Assembly: GCA_020002185.1 (NCBI GenBank)
Contig: CM034531.1
Span: 41,697,327 to 41,761,326 of the forward strand
DNA from: Paraescarpia echinospica
Taxonomy: Eukaryota > Annelida > Polychaeta > Sabellida > Siboglinidae
Length of the DNA: 64,000 nucleotides
Direction: 5' to 3'
Part shown: in pieces, positions 12,801 through 27,800 of the stretch
Position numbering within the stretch: position 1 is the stretch's first letter
Layout: each line of letters begins with the position of its first letter
Position numbers and translations under genes: made by a program
Notes under the pieces: generated by a model
The model's input: the letters and a program-made list of their open reading frames with translations, nothing else
Told to the model about the DNA's origin: nothing
Database searches by the model: none

Positions 12801-15800
12801 ATTGTTAGTGCATCTCCTCCCAGGCACCAAGGTCCTCTCACATCTTTCTCTGTCTTCATTCACTTCCTTCCACCATTGTTAGTGCATCTCCTCCCAGGCA
12901 CCAAGGTCCTCTCACCTCTTTCTCTGTCTTCATTCACTTCCTTCCACAATTGTCAGTGCATCTCCTCCCAGGCTCCAAGGTCCTCTCGCCTCTTTCTGCC
13001 TTCATTCACTTCCTTCAACCATTCGCCTCTCATTTCAAAAATGACAAAATAACTAACTTCATGGATATATAACTTCTAGAGACTGTAATATTTTAGATAT
13101 TTGAGTGATTGGTGCAATTAGTTGTTGTTCATAGCATTTTGTGAGCCCTTAACAAACAGTGTGCGCATTATCACGACTTCTCAAAAGCCCCATACAGAAC
13201 ATGTTTAGTAAACAGAAGCCCCTGGTTTGAACCCATATGATGTTTATATTGCTTCACATGAATTGTTGGGCTGTTTCAGTGAAGAACTACCACTTCCTGG
13301 TGAAACACCTCAAGTTGATGCCAAACCACGAAGACTTTGAGCTGAAGAAACTCCTCATAAACATCTTGGTGATACTCAGTCATGACTCCGCAGTCATTCC
13401 TGTAAGTACATATGTTATACTTACTTACTTATCCTCTTTGGCACACAAGGCTCGCACAAGATTTCGCCAGACCCCTCTGTCTTGGGCTCTCCTTGCTGCT
13501 GTGCCCCAGGTCAACCCAGCAGTCTTCAGTTCTTATCAGTCTTATACTGTTATGTCCTAAACATCTTGGTAAATGGTGATATTGAGTCATGATACCTGTA
13601 TGTACAACCAGTGTTATAATGTTATGTCATCGATTACAAAATAATGCAAATGATGTAACCGTAACTTTAACAATTGTAATTAATCTGTATAATAAATTAC
13701 AATTGAAAGAATATAATTTTTTAATGATGTCGTAATTGAAATATTCAGCATACATTATATACCATGTCCACCAGTTGTAATTTGTGTAACAAGGAACCTC
13801 TTCTTTACAGCTACTATCAGAAGGCCGTCTGCTGCTGGCATTGTTCTCGTACGTACGAGCCAATGAGAAGACGTCAGGGCCGCGAGAGTGGACACCAGCG
13901 GAGATGGAGGAACTGCAGCTCCATGCGATGGCTGCACTGTGCACCATCGCTCCGATCATGATTGATGACTACATGATGTGTCAGGGCAGCACCAGACTGC
14001 TGCTGCTGCTTGAGTGGTGTGTTGGCACAGGTAGGGGGCGCCACTGCAATTACTAGGCAAACAGTGGAGAAACCATTGTAAACAATAGGGTAGCCACTGC
14101 AGACAGTAGGGGGAGCCACTGCAGACAGTATGGGGAGCTTACTAGTTATGTGATTAATCTCATATAATATGCACAATGTGTATGAGCATATCGGAGTCCA
14201 TTTCCTCTTCATTTTCATGTCACAAAAACACTACTGTATTTGAAAAATGAAAAGTAACAATTAAAACCTTTTTGTGTTTGACAAAATGTGTTGACCAAAG
14301 TGAAAATAGTTACTAGCATGCTCCATGAATGCCATCCTCAGTGGTTCTCTTACTTATAACTATACAGCCGACCATAGCTATGATTGGCTGTAAAGTCTAA
14401 CAAAATCACTAACAATCCCTTTGAATAAAGTAAATACATGCCATCTATATTGTTGTTCACATTGCAGATGACTTTGGTGGTGATGGCAACAGTTTCTATG
14501 CTGTTGGTGGACGAGGCAACAAGCGGGCCCAGATGAGGCATTGTCTACGACTCATGAAGTGTATGGCCGCCACTGCAGACGAGAACATACTGCAGGACTT
14601 CGCTGACCAGGGTGCCATCAACCAACTCACTGGTCAGTCTCATGTACTAGCCATCACTGGACATTGGCATTAGATACAGTTGGGACTACAACTGACTAGA
14701 TTTCAGTGCCAAGTAGTCATATATGCATCTATTTCTTCCCTGTACAGCGTGAACAAGATAAGTCAGGTATTGCACTAGATATCTTTCTGTAATGACCTAA
14801 TTGTTATAACTGTTATTGTAATAATGTCCAATGTTAGTATTTATGACTTGATTTAATGAGATTACCATAAAGGGCAGAAACTCCAGATAGCAAGTGGACA
14901 GTGAAGTCTTTGGCTTATTGAGAGACCATTGTTATTCTACGTGAAATCTGCCCGTTTGAAGTATTTGTTGACTTTCGTTTAAAAACGTATGCGTGTTTTC
15001 CAGAGAAGTCAAGATGGTGTTCGATTGAACAAGTCTGCCAGGGAGTAAAATGTAAAATACTTTGAGCAGTCCAAATGACTGAATACTGCACTATATAAGA
15101 ACTTACCTTTACTTACCTCTTTGTTGTATGTGGTGTATACAGGCATCTTGCGCCTGATGCAGCAGCAACACTTGAACGGTCAGGATGAGATTGAGGTAGA
15201 AATGCAATGCAATATGCTCTTTGTCCTGTCAACACTCTGTGAGCACGACATGCACCGCAAGGTCAGTTTAATCCACCTCCTGGCAGTCTACAACACCATA
15301 ACAGTGTCCATCCCCCAGCAGTTTACAACAACATGACAGTGTCCACCCCCTGGCAGTCTACAATAACATGACAGTGTCCACCCCCTGGCAGTCTACAACA
15401 ACATGACAGTGTCCACCCCCTGGCAGTCTACAACACCATGACAGTGTCCACCCCCTGGCAGTCTACGTCAACACGACAGTGTCCACCCCCTGGTAGTCTA
15501 CAACAACATGACAGTGTCCACCCCCTGACAGTCTACAACACCATGACAGTGTCCACCCCCTGGCAGTCTACAATAACATGACAGTGTCCACCCCCTGGCA
15601 GTCTACAACAACATGACAGTGTCCACCCCCTGGCAGTCTACAACAACATGACAGTGTCCACCCCCTGGCAGTCTACAACACCATGACAGTGTCCACCCCC
15701 TGGCAGTCTACAACAACATGACAGTGTCCACCCCTTGGCAGTCTACAACAATATGACAGTGTCCACCCCCTGGCAGTCTACAACAACATGACAGTGTCCA

Positions 15801-18800
15801 CCCCCTGGCAGTCTACAACAACATGACAGTGTGTGTCACACAAAATATATGTATAAGTGTAACAGCGTGGAATTAAAAAAAAAAAAATTATAAGGTGTAT
15901 TTTCTTGATATACCAAGTGAAAACAATTAATTGCTATGTCAAATTGTTTACAAAATATAGTTTGTTGTTGTAAAATCCACAGGTGACACAACCTGTTGAG
16001 TTGCTTGTGTAGCCCATTCTGATTGGATACTTGCAGGAGCTGTTTGGTGAAGAGGGAGTAGATGTATTGGTCAGCTACTTGAAGCTGGACCTTAGTCTGC
16101 TCACATCCGGCCTCGGTCATCAGCTGCTGCTAATTACGTCCATCGACTGTGTCTGGTCAGTCATGTGTCCTTAGCTAATGTCCCATTGTCTAATGCCATA
16201 GACAGTATGTAATCGATGGTGTCTGATTTCTTGTCCAGTTGCATGCACTTGTTTGAACATGAATAGTGTTCCTGTTAAACAAATATGCTTTCAGAGTTGG
16301 CAACTCTGTTGTGAACACAGAAGTAAAATATGATTTGTGCCCGACTGATTCTAATGGTATTGTTCCATTGCTATTTTACTTCTGATGCTGTTTATTTGGG
16401 TTCATGTACAATGTTTGGTTGCATATTGGTTATAAATAGAGGTCAGTGGATGGTTGATACAGTTGTTCCATTGCTGTAATGTTGTAGGTGCTGCATATTT
16501 GGTTGTTACACAACCGAGGATTATTTCCTTGAGAATGAGGGAATCTTCCTCCTCATAGATCTACTTGAGGTACTTGGAATCCTTTTATCGCCTCTGTATC
16601 AAATCAACATTGGCACAATATGATGACTGTACTTGTATTTGGTTTTAGTTTGATTTAACAATGTATTAAAGCAGTGTAAACACTACAAAATGGCACATGT
16701 TTGTTTAAGTAAAACTGTACTGAGTAAAGATGTCAATATTTTAAGCAACAATTTTACGGTACAGCCTGTACTTTGTAAAAACTTAGTTTTCAGGAAGGGA
16801 ACTAACTGATCCTGCGTCTTGTGATAGCCAAACAGGACTAACTGATCCTGCGTCTTGTGATAGCCAAACAGGACTAACTGATCCTGCGTCTTGTGATAGC
16901 CAAACAGGACTAACTGATCCTGCGTCTTGTGATAGCCAAACAGGACTAACTGATCCTGCGTCTTGTGATAGCCAAACAGGACTAACTGATCCTGCGTCTT
17001 GTGATAGCCAAACAGGACTAACTGATCCTGCGTCTTGTGATAGCCAAACAGGACTAACTGATCCTGCGTCTTGTGATAGCCAAACAGGACTAACTGATCC
17101 TGCGTCTTGTGATAGCCAAACAGGACTAACTGATCCTGCGTCTTGTGATAGCCAAACAGGACTAACTGATCCTGCGTCTTGTGATAGCCAAACAGGACTA
17201 ACTGATCCTGCGTCTTGTGATAGCCAAACAGTTACACAAATTCATAGAAATTGCACTGATTTAATCTTGAAACAACTTGTGAGTAGAGCAGTATTTATAC
17301 GATGATGACTGATGAGATGTTGTCATCACACGGATCCTGTTGCTTCTCCCAGAGCTGTCCCAAGAACATGCACACTCAGATCTTTGGTTGTCTCCTGGAC
17401 CTGGCGGAAAACCCCAAGACTCTGCCCCACCTGAGCACATGGCGGGGCAAGGACGACTTCTCAGCGGCCCATCTCTTCTGTAAGAAGTGGCGAGAGGAGG
17501 AACACATTATGGGAGTGAAGAGGGATGACACGGGGGCAATCCTGGGTGAGTTGACATGTGGGAGTAGGTGTAGGGATGAGGGAGGAGGTAATCTATAATA
17601 GTGATCCATATGAAGGAAGCGTGTATTTAAAGGGAATACTCGGCAATCAAAATAAATCTCTGGTTGATAAACTGAGATAAATATTGACAAAGCCCTGTGG
17701 CTAGTGAGAGGTTAATAAATTAAAAAAATTAAATACTTACAACGTTGCAGAACATTCTGATATCATGAAGTACAGTTGCACCTCGCTTTATGGTCACCTC
17801 AGCAACACAATCACCATCCAATTAAGGTCACTCTAGGACACTCACAAATTATTTCCATAACAGCAAAGTATAGGAAATGAGTCCTGCTAATGCAGTCACC
17901 TTACAATACAGGTCACTTTTGCTCAGACCCGAGAGTGACCCCAGTAATTAGACTCTACTGTAGTGTAGAATGTCAGTCACCACAGAGGCTGTTGGTGGTT
18001 GTAGACCCAAACAAGCCCCTGATGGGGGGGCTACAGGAGAGTCAGGGAGTGATCCCCCTTCCTGCCAGCATGCCCAGTCAGGCCATTGTGGACGTCTCAG
18101 AGAACATGCGAGCAAAAATATATGCCATGTTTGGCAAGATTGGTTAGTCTGTTTTGTTATTTCTGCGTACACTGTATCATTTGAATCATATCATACAGAA
18201 TCTTCTGTTTAATCCCATCCATATTATTCTCCAAATGTTACACATTGCTGTGTCTATCAAAGCCTCTTTCTTGCCATCTGTTCTGTTAATGTCATCACAC
18301 TCTCTGTGGATCGTTCCCTTACCATTGACTTTCATGTCTATTACACCTCTCCTCCTTCCATCTCTCATTCCACCTGTGTGTCTCACACTGTTAAAATGTT
18401 TCTACCCACTCATAGATGCATCAGAAGTGTAATTCGTGAGCAGTAAACCAATGTCAGCAACATTGTTACCCTAAAAATCAGCAAAATGTGTACTTTCTCC
18501 TTAATTACCTTAACTTATAATATTTTGTCAGATGTAAACCATGGTTCAGTATATGTATTAACTTATTTACAGTACTAAATGGTACATTTTTAATATGTCA
18601 TATAATATGTTATTATATCAGCCTCAACTCAATCTGCATCAAATATATCTTTAAAAAACTCCAAATTTGTTTTTAGGTGTCATGGATAAATCATTGATAT
18701 ATTATATTCTACTTTGCATATTTCAAAAATGCTGTCCCTGTTGTATTGTTCAACCCAAGCTTTATCCAGATATCATGTAAAAACATGAATTTGGAAACAC

Positions 18801-21800
18801 ATTATAGCAAGTAACAATTGTGTCATGGAAAATGTGAATATTGCCACAAATGGCATTGTATATAGATGACAGTAGTATAAGTGCTGTCTAAGAGCCATAC
18901 ACTTGTCAGACTGACTGTGGAATGTCTTCCTGTGTCCAGGGTTTGTGGATCTGCCTGGTTTGACCACTGAAGATCACGTCACGCTGACCATCATTGAGCA
19001 CTACCTCGACTTTAAAGTAAGTTCAGATCACATGACGAAAACTAGTCAGTCATTTCACATGAACCAGCTAGTTTTTACTCAGAACACTGTGCACTTGAAT
19101 GTTTCCAATTTGGAGCCAAATAGACCAATAAACGATGGGCAGTTTAGTAATCAATGTAAGGTGTCCAGAATTGTAAATTGTAAAAGTAGATCCAAACTGT
19201 CACTGTGTCACTTGTAGTTGGATTAGGTGTGGAGGCAGGTGATGTCAACATTGTCATTTGTGTCACTGTAATTATGTCACTAGTGGCTGGGCAAAATGGG
19301 GAGAGCAATTATATCCAAACTGTGTCACTGTAGCTGTGTGAGGTGTGGATGGAGGTGATGTCCAAACTGGCACTATGTCACTGTGTCACTCTGTCCTCTG
19401 TAGCTGGGAGAGGTGTGGACAGAGGTTATATCGAGACTGTCACTGTGTCATGATGTCACTGTCACTACATCACTGTATCACTATGTCACAGTGTCATTAT
19501 GTCATTATGTCCTTGTAGTTGGGGGAGGTGTGGATGGAGGTGATGTTGGAGCTGTCACCGTATCACCATCATTATGTCACAGTGTCACTGTGTCTGTAGC
19601 TGAGTGAGGTGTGGATGGAGGTGATGTTGGAGCTGTCACTATAACACTGTGTCCCTGTAGCTGGGCGAGGTATGGATGGAGGTGATGTCGGAGCTGTCAC
19701 TGTGTCACTGTGTATGTAGCTGGGAGAGGTGTGTATGGAGGTAATGTCTCTGTGTCACTGTGTCTATAGGTGGGCGAAGTGTGGATGGAGGTGATGTCAC
19801 TGTGTCACTGTGTTTGTAGCTGGGCAAGGTGTGGATGGAGGTGATGTCGGAGCTGTCACTATGTCACTGTGTCACTATGTCTCTAGCTGGGTGAGGTGTG
19901 GATGGAGGTGATGTCCCTGTGTCACTGTGTCTGTAGCTGGGCAAGGTGTGGATGGAGGTGATGTCGGAGCTGTCACTATGTCACTGTGTCACTATGTCTC
20001 TAGCTGGGTGAGGTGTGGATGGAGGTGATGTCCCTGTGTCACTATGTCTCTAGCTGGGTGAGGTGTGGATGGAGGTGATGTCCCTGTGTCACTATGTCTC
20101 TAGCTGGGTGAGGTGTGGATGGAGGTGATGTCCCTGTGTCACTGTGCCTGTAGCTGGGCAAGGTGTGGATGAAGGTGATCTCCCTGAGTCACTGTGTCTG
20201 TAGCTGGGCGAGGTGTGGATGGAGGTGATGTCCTTGTGCCTCTGTGTCTGTAGCTGGGCAAGGTGTGGATGAAGGTGATCTCCCTGAGTCACTGTGTCTG
20301 TAGCTGGGCGAGGTGTGGATGGAGGTGATGTCCCTGAGTCACTGTGTCTGTAGCTGGGCGAGGTGTGGATGAAGGTGATCTCCCTGAGTCACTGTGTCTG
20401 TAGCTGGGCGAGGTGTGGATGGAGGTGATGTCCTTGTGCCTCTGTGTCTGTAGCTGGGCGAGGTGTGGATGGAGGTGATGTCGGAGCTGGAGGTGCAGGG
20501 TGTGCGTCCAGTCACCCCAGACCATGAGGCAATGGAGGCGATCAGACGGACCATTGAGGACCGGTCCCGCCATGTACACCAGGTGCAGACAGAGCTACTC
20601 CAGGCCCAGCGCCAACATGACCTCATTGACGAACAGGAGTACTATGCTGAGGTGAGACACATCAGCACTGTCAGCGACATGTCAGCACTATCAGTGACAC
20701 ATATGTGTTTGTCAGCATTGTCAATGTACATGTCAGCATTGTCTGCTGTGTTAATGACACATCTTAGCATTGTCAGCACTATTAATGACACATATCAGCA
20801 TTGTCAGCACTGCTAATCACATGTCATGATTGTCAGCATTATTAATGACACATGTCAGGATTGCCAGCATTGTTAATGACAGATGTCAGCATTGTAAGCA
20901 ATGTTAACTACATATGTCAGGATTGTCAGCAGTGTTCACAACACTTGTCAGGATGTAAGCAATGTTAATGACACATGTCAGCATTGGAAGCACTGTTTGT
21001 GGCACATGTCAGGATGGTTAGCACTGTTAATGACACATGTCAAGACTGTCAGCACTGTTAATGTTAACTGATGAATTTCATCATTAAACTTTGCTCACAG
21101 ATCCGTGAGAACCACAGACAGACAGAGAGGATGATTGACAAGTTCAGTGACTATGTCGCCAGAACATCCAACTACGGCATCCTCAAAGTAAGTACTCTCA
21201 GATATGCACTGTGAATATATGTTTTTTCCAGCCATGTGACCTGAGCTGCCATCATTGACACACACACACCATTCGACACATTGGTTAAATAATAGGACAT
21301 TTATATTTTGGCAATTGTGTCAGAACATTCATGGCTAAAGGAACAAATTCTTAGAGTTGCTAAAAAGGGATGTACACTAACTGTATTTTGTAATACCACC
21401 ATTTTGGTGATGGCATGCAGGCAGAGGCCCAGATCATGTGACAACTCTTTAATGTGTTCCAGGACTGCATTACCCCATCAGGCCAAAGTTACCCCGGTTT
21501 GCCATAGTAGTTCTCTTAACCAGTTATCTACATTTGTGATGTGCCTTGTGTATCGATATGATAATGTTTGTGGTTTCCAGACAGCCAAAGAGAGACAACA
21601 GCTCTCCATAGATGCATCCCGAGTGCAGACCAAACAGTTTCCAAAGTCGTAAGTAATTCTCAGTGGTCCACACCACTTTCAGATGGCACTCAACTCAAAC
21701 TCTTAGAAATACTGATACAATGACAGTGATTTTGGCAATTTAAACATAATTACCAACTACTAAAGTATTTCCCTCCATGTATGGAAAGCCAAATTGTAAT

Positions 21801-23328
21801 ATAAAACTTACCTATCCAATTATAACAGGCAGTCTATAACGCATAAATATTAAACAGGTATCAGAATTATTCTTCACAAACTTGTTTTAAGAAATAGTGT
21901 GATACCACGACTGTCCGTTGGTCAGTGTCATTGTCACATGACACCTGAGAGCAGCTCACAATGACACTGATGAAGGTCATGAAAGTTCCGTTGAGTAGCA
22001 AATTGAGATAATAAAAGGTTTCTCTAAATGTCTTTCCATCTGAAGAGAAAGTTTTTTTAATTGATCACCAGATGGCAGCATAATAAGACAAAGATGCTGA
22101 TTTGCAAACACGAAAACAAAATCAATTGATATGTGTTTATTAATGGTTTATGTACTACTGATATTTTTAACAAAGAAAGTGATAAAATACTGACAATATG
22201 ATATGTGAAGTTGTTGCTTAAATGACACCTGAAATATGACGTGAAATAAGCATGAAATGAAGTGGTATATTGTTACACACGACCAGGATGTTTCTGTTGC
22301 AGGGGAATGGTTCATTCACTGGAGCTGAATAATCTCAACACAACAGTAAGTGCAGTGCAGTACAGTAAGTTCATTGTAGCAAAACAACTATAGTATTGGT
22401 TAACATTGAATTATGTTATGTTCCTAATCTCAATTTGGTGCATGCTTGACAGAGCTTTTGGGACCAATACAGTCTGTTCATCTGTTCATCAGTATGATTG
22501 TCACATGACACGCGAGAGCAGTGGCACTGATGAAGGTCATGAAAGTTCTATCAAGTAGCAAATTGGGATTATATAGGATATCTCTAAATGTCTTGCAATA
22601 TGAATGTAAAACAAATGTATAGACTTGGCACTGACATGCTTCCATCTGTTCTGTTTATTGACATCATAATCATGATCATCTAAGCCTATACAGAGACGTA
22701 ATCGTATTTGATTATTTTATTGATTACAGTCACAATTGCATGTTCATTATTTATACACCTCTTCTAATTCAGTTCAATTTCAGTATCAACAAACAAACCT
22801 ATGATTTGAGCCAAACATGATTGATCATCTTACCTTATGTAGGCGTGTTGTAGATCTCCACAACAACAATACAATAATACAACATTGATGTCAACACTAT
22901 TGGACTTGATGTCTAATGTTTGTCTACACAATATCTCAGTTGACTACTGTGTGTATAAATGTGTCTGTGTGTGTTTGTTTGTGTGTGTGTGTGTTTGTGT
23001 GTGTGCATGTATGTGTCTGTTTGTGTGTGTATGGGTGTGTGTACATGTGTTTGTGTGTGTGTGTGTGTCTTTGTGTGTGCATGTGTGTTTGTGTGTGTGT
23101 GTTTGTGTGTGTGTGTACATGTGTTTGTGTGTGTATGTGTGTGTTTGTACATGTGTTTGTGTGTGTCTATGTGTGTGTGTCTTTGTGTGTGCATGTGTGT
23201 GTTTGTGTGTGTACATGTGTTTGTGTGTGTGTCTCTCTCTCTGTGTTTGTGTATGTGTGCATGTATGTGTGTGTGTGCATGTGTGTGTTTGTGTGTGTAT
23301 ATGTGTTTGTGTGTGTCTGTGTTTGTGC

Positions 23329-23395
<67 letters not shown>

Positions 23396-24739
23396 AGTGA
23401 GTTAATGGGTGACTGTGTGAGTGTGAGTGTGTGTGTGTGCGTGCATGCATGCGTGCATGCATGCTTGTGTAAGTATGCATCTATGTGAGTGCCTGGGTGC
23501 ATGTATGTATATGTATGTTGATGCAATCAGAGGTTACAAATGTTTTTTTTTCTGTCTCATGGAATGAAACAATGGTGACATATATATATATATAAATATA
23601 TATATATACAGTGTATATGTAAATATATATATATACACATGTAATTACTAACAGTATTCTGACTTCACTTATTGGTGAGCCCCCCTGAGACAGGGTTACT
23701 ACAGTGGGGTAATTAGTTAGCGTCAGTTACCACACAAGGGTATTTGTGAGAGCTGCAGGAAGCTGCTTACTGTGCACTGTGTTTGTTTCACCTAACAGAC
23801 CTCTGGGTTGTAGGAGGCAGCACTAAGCACCCCTGCACTAAGCACCCCTGCCTCACAACCCACTCAGCTCCTGACACCCCCCACACAAAAGCAAACAGCT
23901 GGTGACACAACGCATCATGTGACTTACAACATCAGTTGCCTCGATGACACTGACGTCATCCATGACACAGATAGACGTAGGGACGAATGGAGACCTGCAA
24001 ATGCTCACAAGACTACTTGGCCCCGACGTGACATGTTTAGTGAAAGTGACACTGACACTGACACATGTGGCCATACGTCGGCTCTTGTGAGTGTACAGGT
24101 GTTGGGGGGGTTGACGGGGGAAGGAGGGCGACCTGTGGCGCCCTTCCCAGGGTATGGGTTATTCGTTAGTATCAGTGAGGAGTTGTATGGCGTAGCAGCC
24201 AGTCATGAGAGTTTCCTTCTGTGTCACGATAGTGGCGACCCACTGCCGCAAGATATCATGTCTGATGACTTGCTAAACATTGACACGACAGTGTCACTAT
24301 TAACTGACATAGCAAGTGGGCACACTGCCACTTCACGTGACAACTAATAGATATAGGAAGAAGGAAATGCCATATGACAATTATATTATTGGTAAATGAC
24401 AAAGTAGTCAGATGACAGTGACAAATAACAAAATAACAGTTGCAAATAGCAAAGTAATCAAATAACAGTGGCAAATAACAAATTAATCGTATGATATTGG
24501 CAAATTACAAAAGAGTCAGAAAAAAATTGCAAATAACAAAGTTGCCAGATGATACTTGCTAATAACAAAGTAATCAGACAACAATTTGAAATAACATAAC
24601 AGTAAGATACTGCTCACTGCAGTAGAGAGCAAGACGGATCTCGAAGACAAAGAGTCCGAGATGACAACAGAGTTGGACAGACGAGTGCACTTATTCAATA
24701 TAGGTGGATGTGGTCAGTCAGAAGACTGCAGTAAGCAGT

Positions 24740-24804
<65 letters not shown>

Positions 24805-27800
24805 CATGCCCACTGCTGCATTTATATATGCATACACAGACACACATACAAGCACACCCACGCACACATCCACACACACAGACACGCACATGCATGCAGG
24901 CATGCATGCATGCATGCACACATACGTGCACACACACACACACACGTGCACACAGACACATGTGCACACACACACATGTTGCACAGGCACACACACACAC
25001 ACACACACATATGTGCACACATGTTGCACAGGCACACACATATACACACATGTATACATACAGATTGCATATTGGTTGTATATAGTTATGACTCATTGAG
25101 ATGTTTGAAATAAAATTTGTGTCGTAATAAAGATTGTTAAAGTAAATATATGTATTTATGCAGAAGGAACAACGCAAGTCAGGTATAGATTGAATTAGGC
25201 CAAATTAATGACATGCAATTTTATGCCAAATTAATGACATGCAATTTGATTAACTACTGTTATAAATTTCATACATATCCATTGTTACAATAACCACAGC
25301 AAGCATGCCGGTCCCTGTCTACTATGTACAATTCACCATATAGTCAGGTTTGTTATGTATTTTTGTAAATTTTTTTGTTGAGATTTGTAAACCTATACAT
25401 TTTTGGAAACGTTACGATATAGTGAATCTGAAAACCAATGTTTACATTTTTTAAAGGTATATATGGTGGCCATCTTGGATTTTTTAAATGGTGGACACTG
25501 AAAACCTGTATTTCTCAATATCTCGGCTGTTAATCCACGCAGCCTTTTGATTTTGGTGGCTAAACCTACATGTTGAGGAGCAAGGAATCCAATGGGATCA
25601 ATTACAATCACCTAAGCATAATGAAATGACTAGGTTATGACAGTTATACATGTTATGACTGAATAATATATATGTAGCATAGTATATAAACATGTGTTTC
25701 GTTCACTTTTTGGAGATTTGCAAAACTATATATTTTTGGAAACTGCTATAATGAATCTGAAAACCAACAATTTAAATTTTTTAAAGGTACAGTATGTATG
25801 GCAGCCATCTTGAATTTTTTTAATGGTGGACACTGAAAAACTGTATTTCTCAATATCTCAGCTGCTAAACCACTCAGCCTTTAGTAGCTAAACCTACATA
25901 TTGAGGGACAATGAATCCAATAGGATCAATTACAGTCATCTAAGCATAATTAAATTACTAGTCTATGACAGTTATACATGTCATGACTGAATAATATACA
26001 TCAAAAAACCAATGACTTCATAGATAATGTAATATCCCAAGGATTTATTCCGCATATAACTAAACCAACACGAATAACATCATATTCGGCAACACTTATA
26101 GACCACTTATACTCAAACCATACTCATCCTAGTTATGAATCAGGGATTATTATTACTGATTTAGCCGATCATTTTGGAATATTTCATATAATTTATGGCA
26201 CACCTCGTCCACAAAAATCAGTATATAGGCAGGTACGACAGTTGACCCCACAAAACATTGCATCATTTATAAATCTATTAGATATGGCTGATTACTCAAC
26301 TGTACTATCCACTGCTGATGCGAATGAAGCTTATGATAATTTTATGATAATATACAAATCACTTTTCGAAATATCTTGTCCAATTAAATCTGTGAAAGTT
26401 AAAAAAAAATACATTAAACGAGAACCATGGATTACGTCAGGCATATTGACTTCATCTCTAAATAAAGCAAAGTTACTTCGAAAGAAATTAAACAGACATA
26501 ATCCAGAAATCATCAATAAATATAGAGAATATTGTAGTCTTTAATAAGATTAAACGAGCAGCAAAAAGTGCTTATTATACAGAAATGCTAGAAGAACGTA
26601 AGCACAATATAAAAGAAACATGGGGGGATGTATTACGACAAGCAATACATAAACAAAAAGAATTCGCCAAACTACCTGAAACCTTCATCATAAACGGACA
26701 AGAGAATTCAAATTTAAAACAAATTACAGAAGAATTTAATAATTTTTTCGTTGGAATAGGTAAATCGATGAGCAACTCAATAGCTCTTCCAGTTAAGCAA
26801 TTTGAAACACACCTAAGAGGAAACTTTCCCGTAAATTTTTTCATGCAACCAACGCAGACAACAGAAATAGAAATAATTGTACGAAAACTTGAAACAAAAA
26901 GCACTGAAGGTTTCGACGATCTATCCACTAAACTACTACAAGCGACCATACATGAAGTAGCCACTCTGCTTGAGCATATACTAAACCAATCCTTTGCCAC
27001 GGGAATTGTTCCTGAAAACTTAAAAACTGCAAAAGTCATTCCCGTCTTCAAATCAGGTAACAATAAACTGTTCAACCATTATAGACCTATAAGTATTCTA
27101 CCCACGATTTCTAAAATAATGGAAAAAATCGTATGCAATAGATTAATAATGTTCTTAGAAAAATATAACATTTTGTATAAACATCAATATGGGTTTCGTG
27201 CAAAGCATTCTACTATTCAACCAATACTACACCTGCTGAAAGATATTGCAGAGGCAAACAATAAAATAACAAAAGACCTTACATTGGCAGTGTTTCTGGA
27301 CCTTTCAAAGGCATTCGACACAATAAACCATGATATTTTACTGTACAAACTAAACTTCTATGGAATTCGGGGAATAAGCAATAAATGGTTTGCAAGTTAT
27401 TTATCAAATCAAAAACAATATACCGAGATACACAAATGTCAATCATCTCCAAAAAACATAATAAGTGGAGTGCCCCAAGGATCCATACTTGGACCAATCT
27501 TATTTTTAATTTATATCAATGATATAACTAACTCTACGTCTCTGAATCTATTATCTTTTGCAGATGACACAACTGTATACCACTCAGGTCCTCATATTGA
27601 TACTTTAATTGACAGCGTAAACCAATAATTAATACATTTGTACGATTGGCTTTGTGCCAATAAATTGTCATTAAATATAAAAAAGACAAACTTTTGCATA
27701 TTTAGTCCACCGAATAGCAAATACCAGGTAAATAACTGTTGATAAACAGTGAAATTATTAATCATGTTGGAAAGGATGACAAAGAAGAATCGGTGAAGTT

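Noticed and set aside
13841..14056. Alternative frames across CFAP69 exon 10
   Set aside because: Shadow frames of a well-supported exon; only one frame matches the family and the splice phases.
22885..23526. His/Thr- and Cys/Val-rich frames in TG/CA tracts (also 24.7-25.1 and 32.9-33.2 kb)
   Set aside because: Dinucleotide repeats read in all frames.
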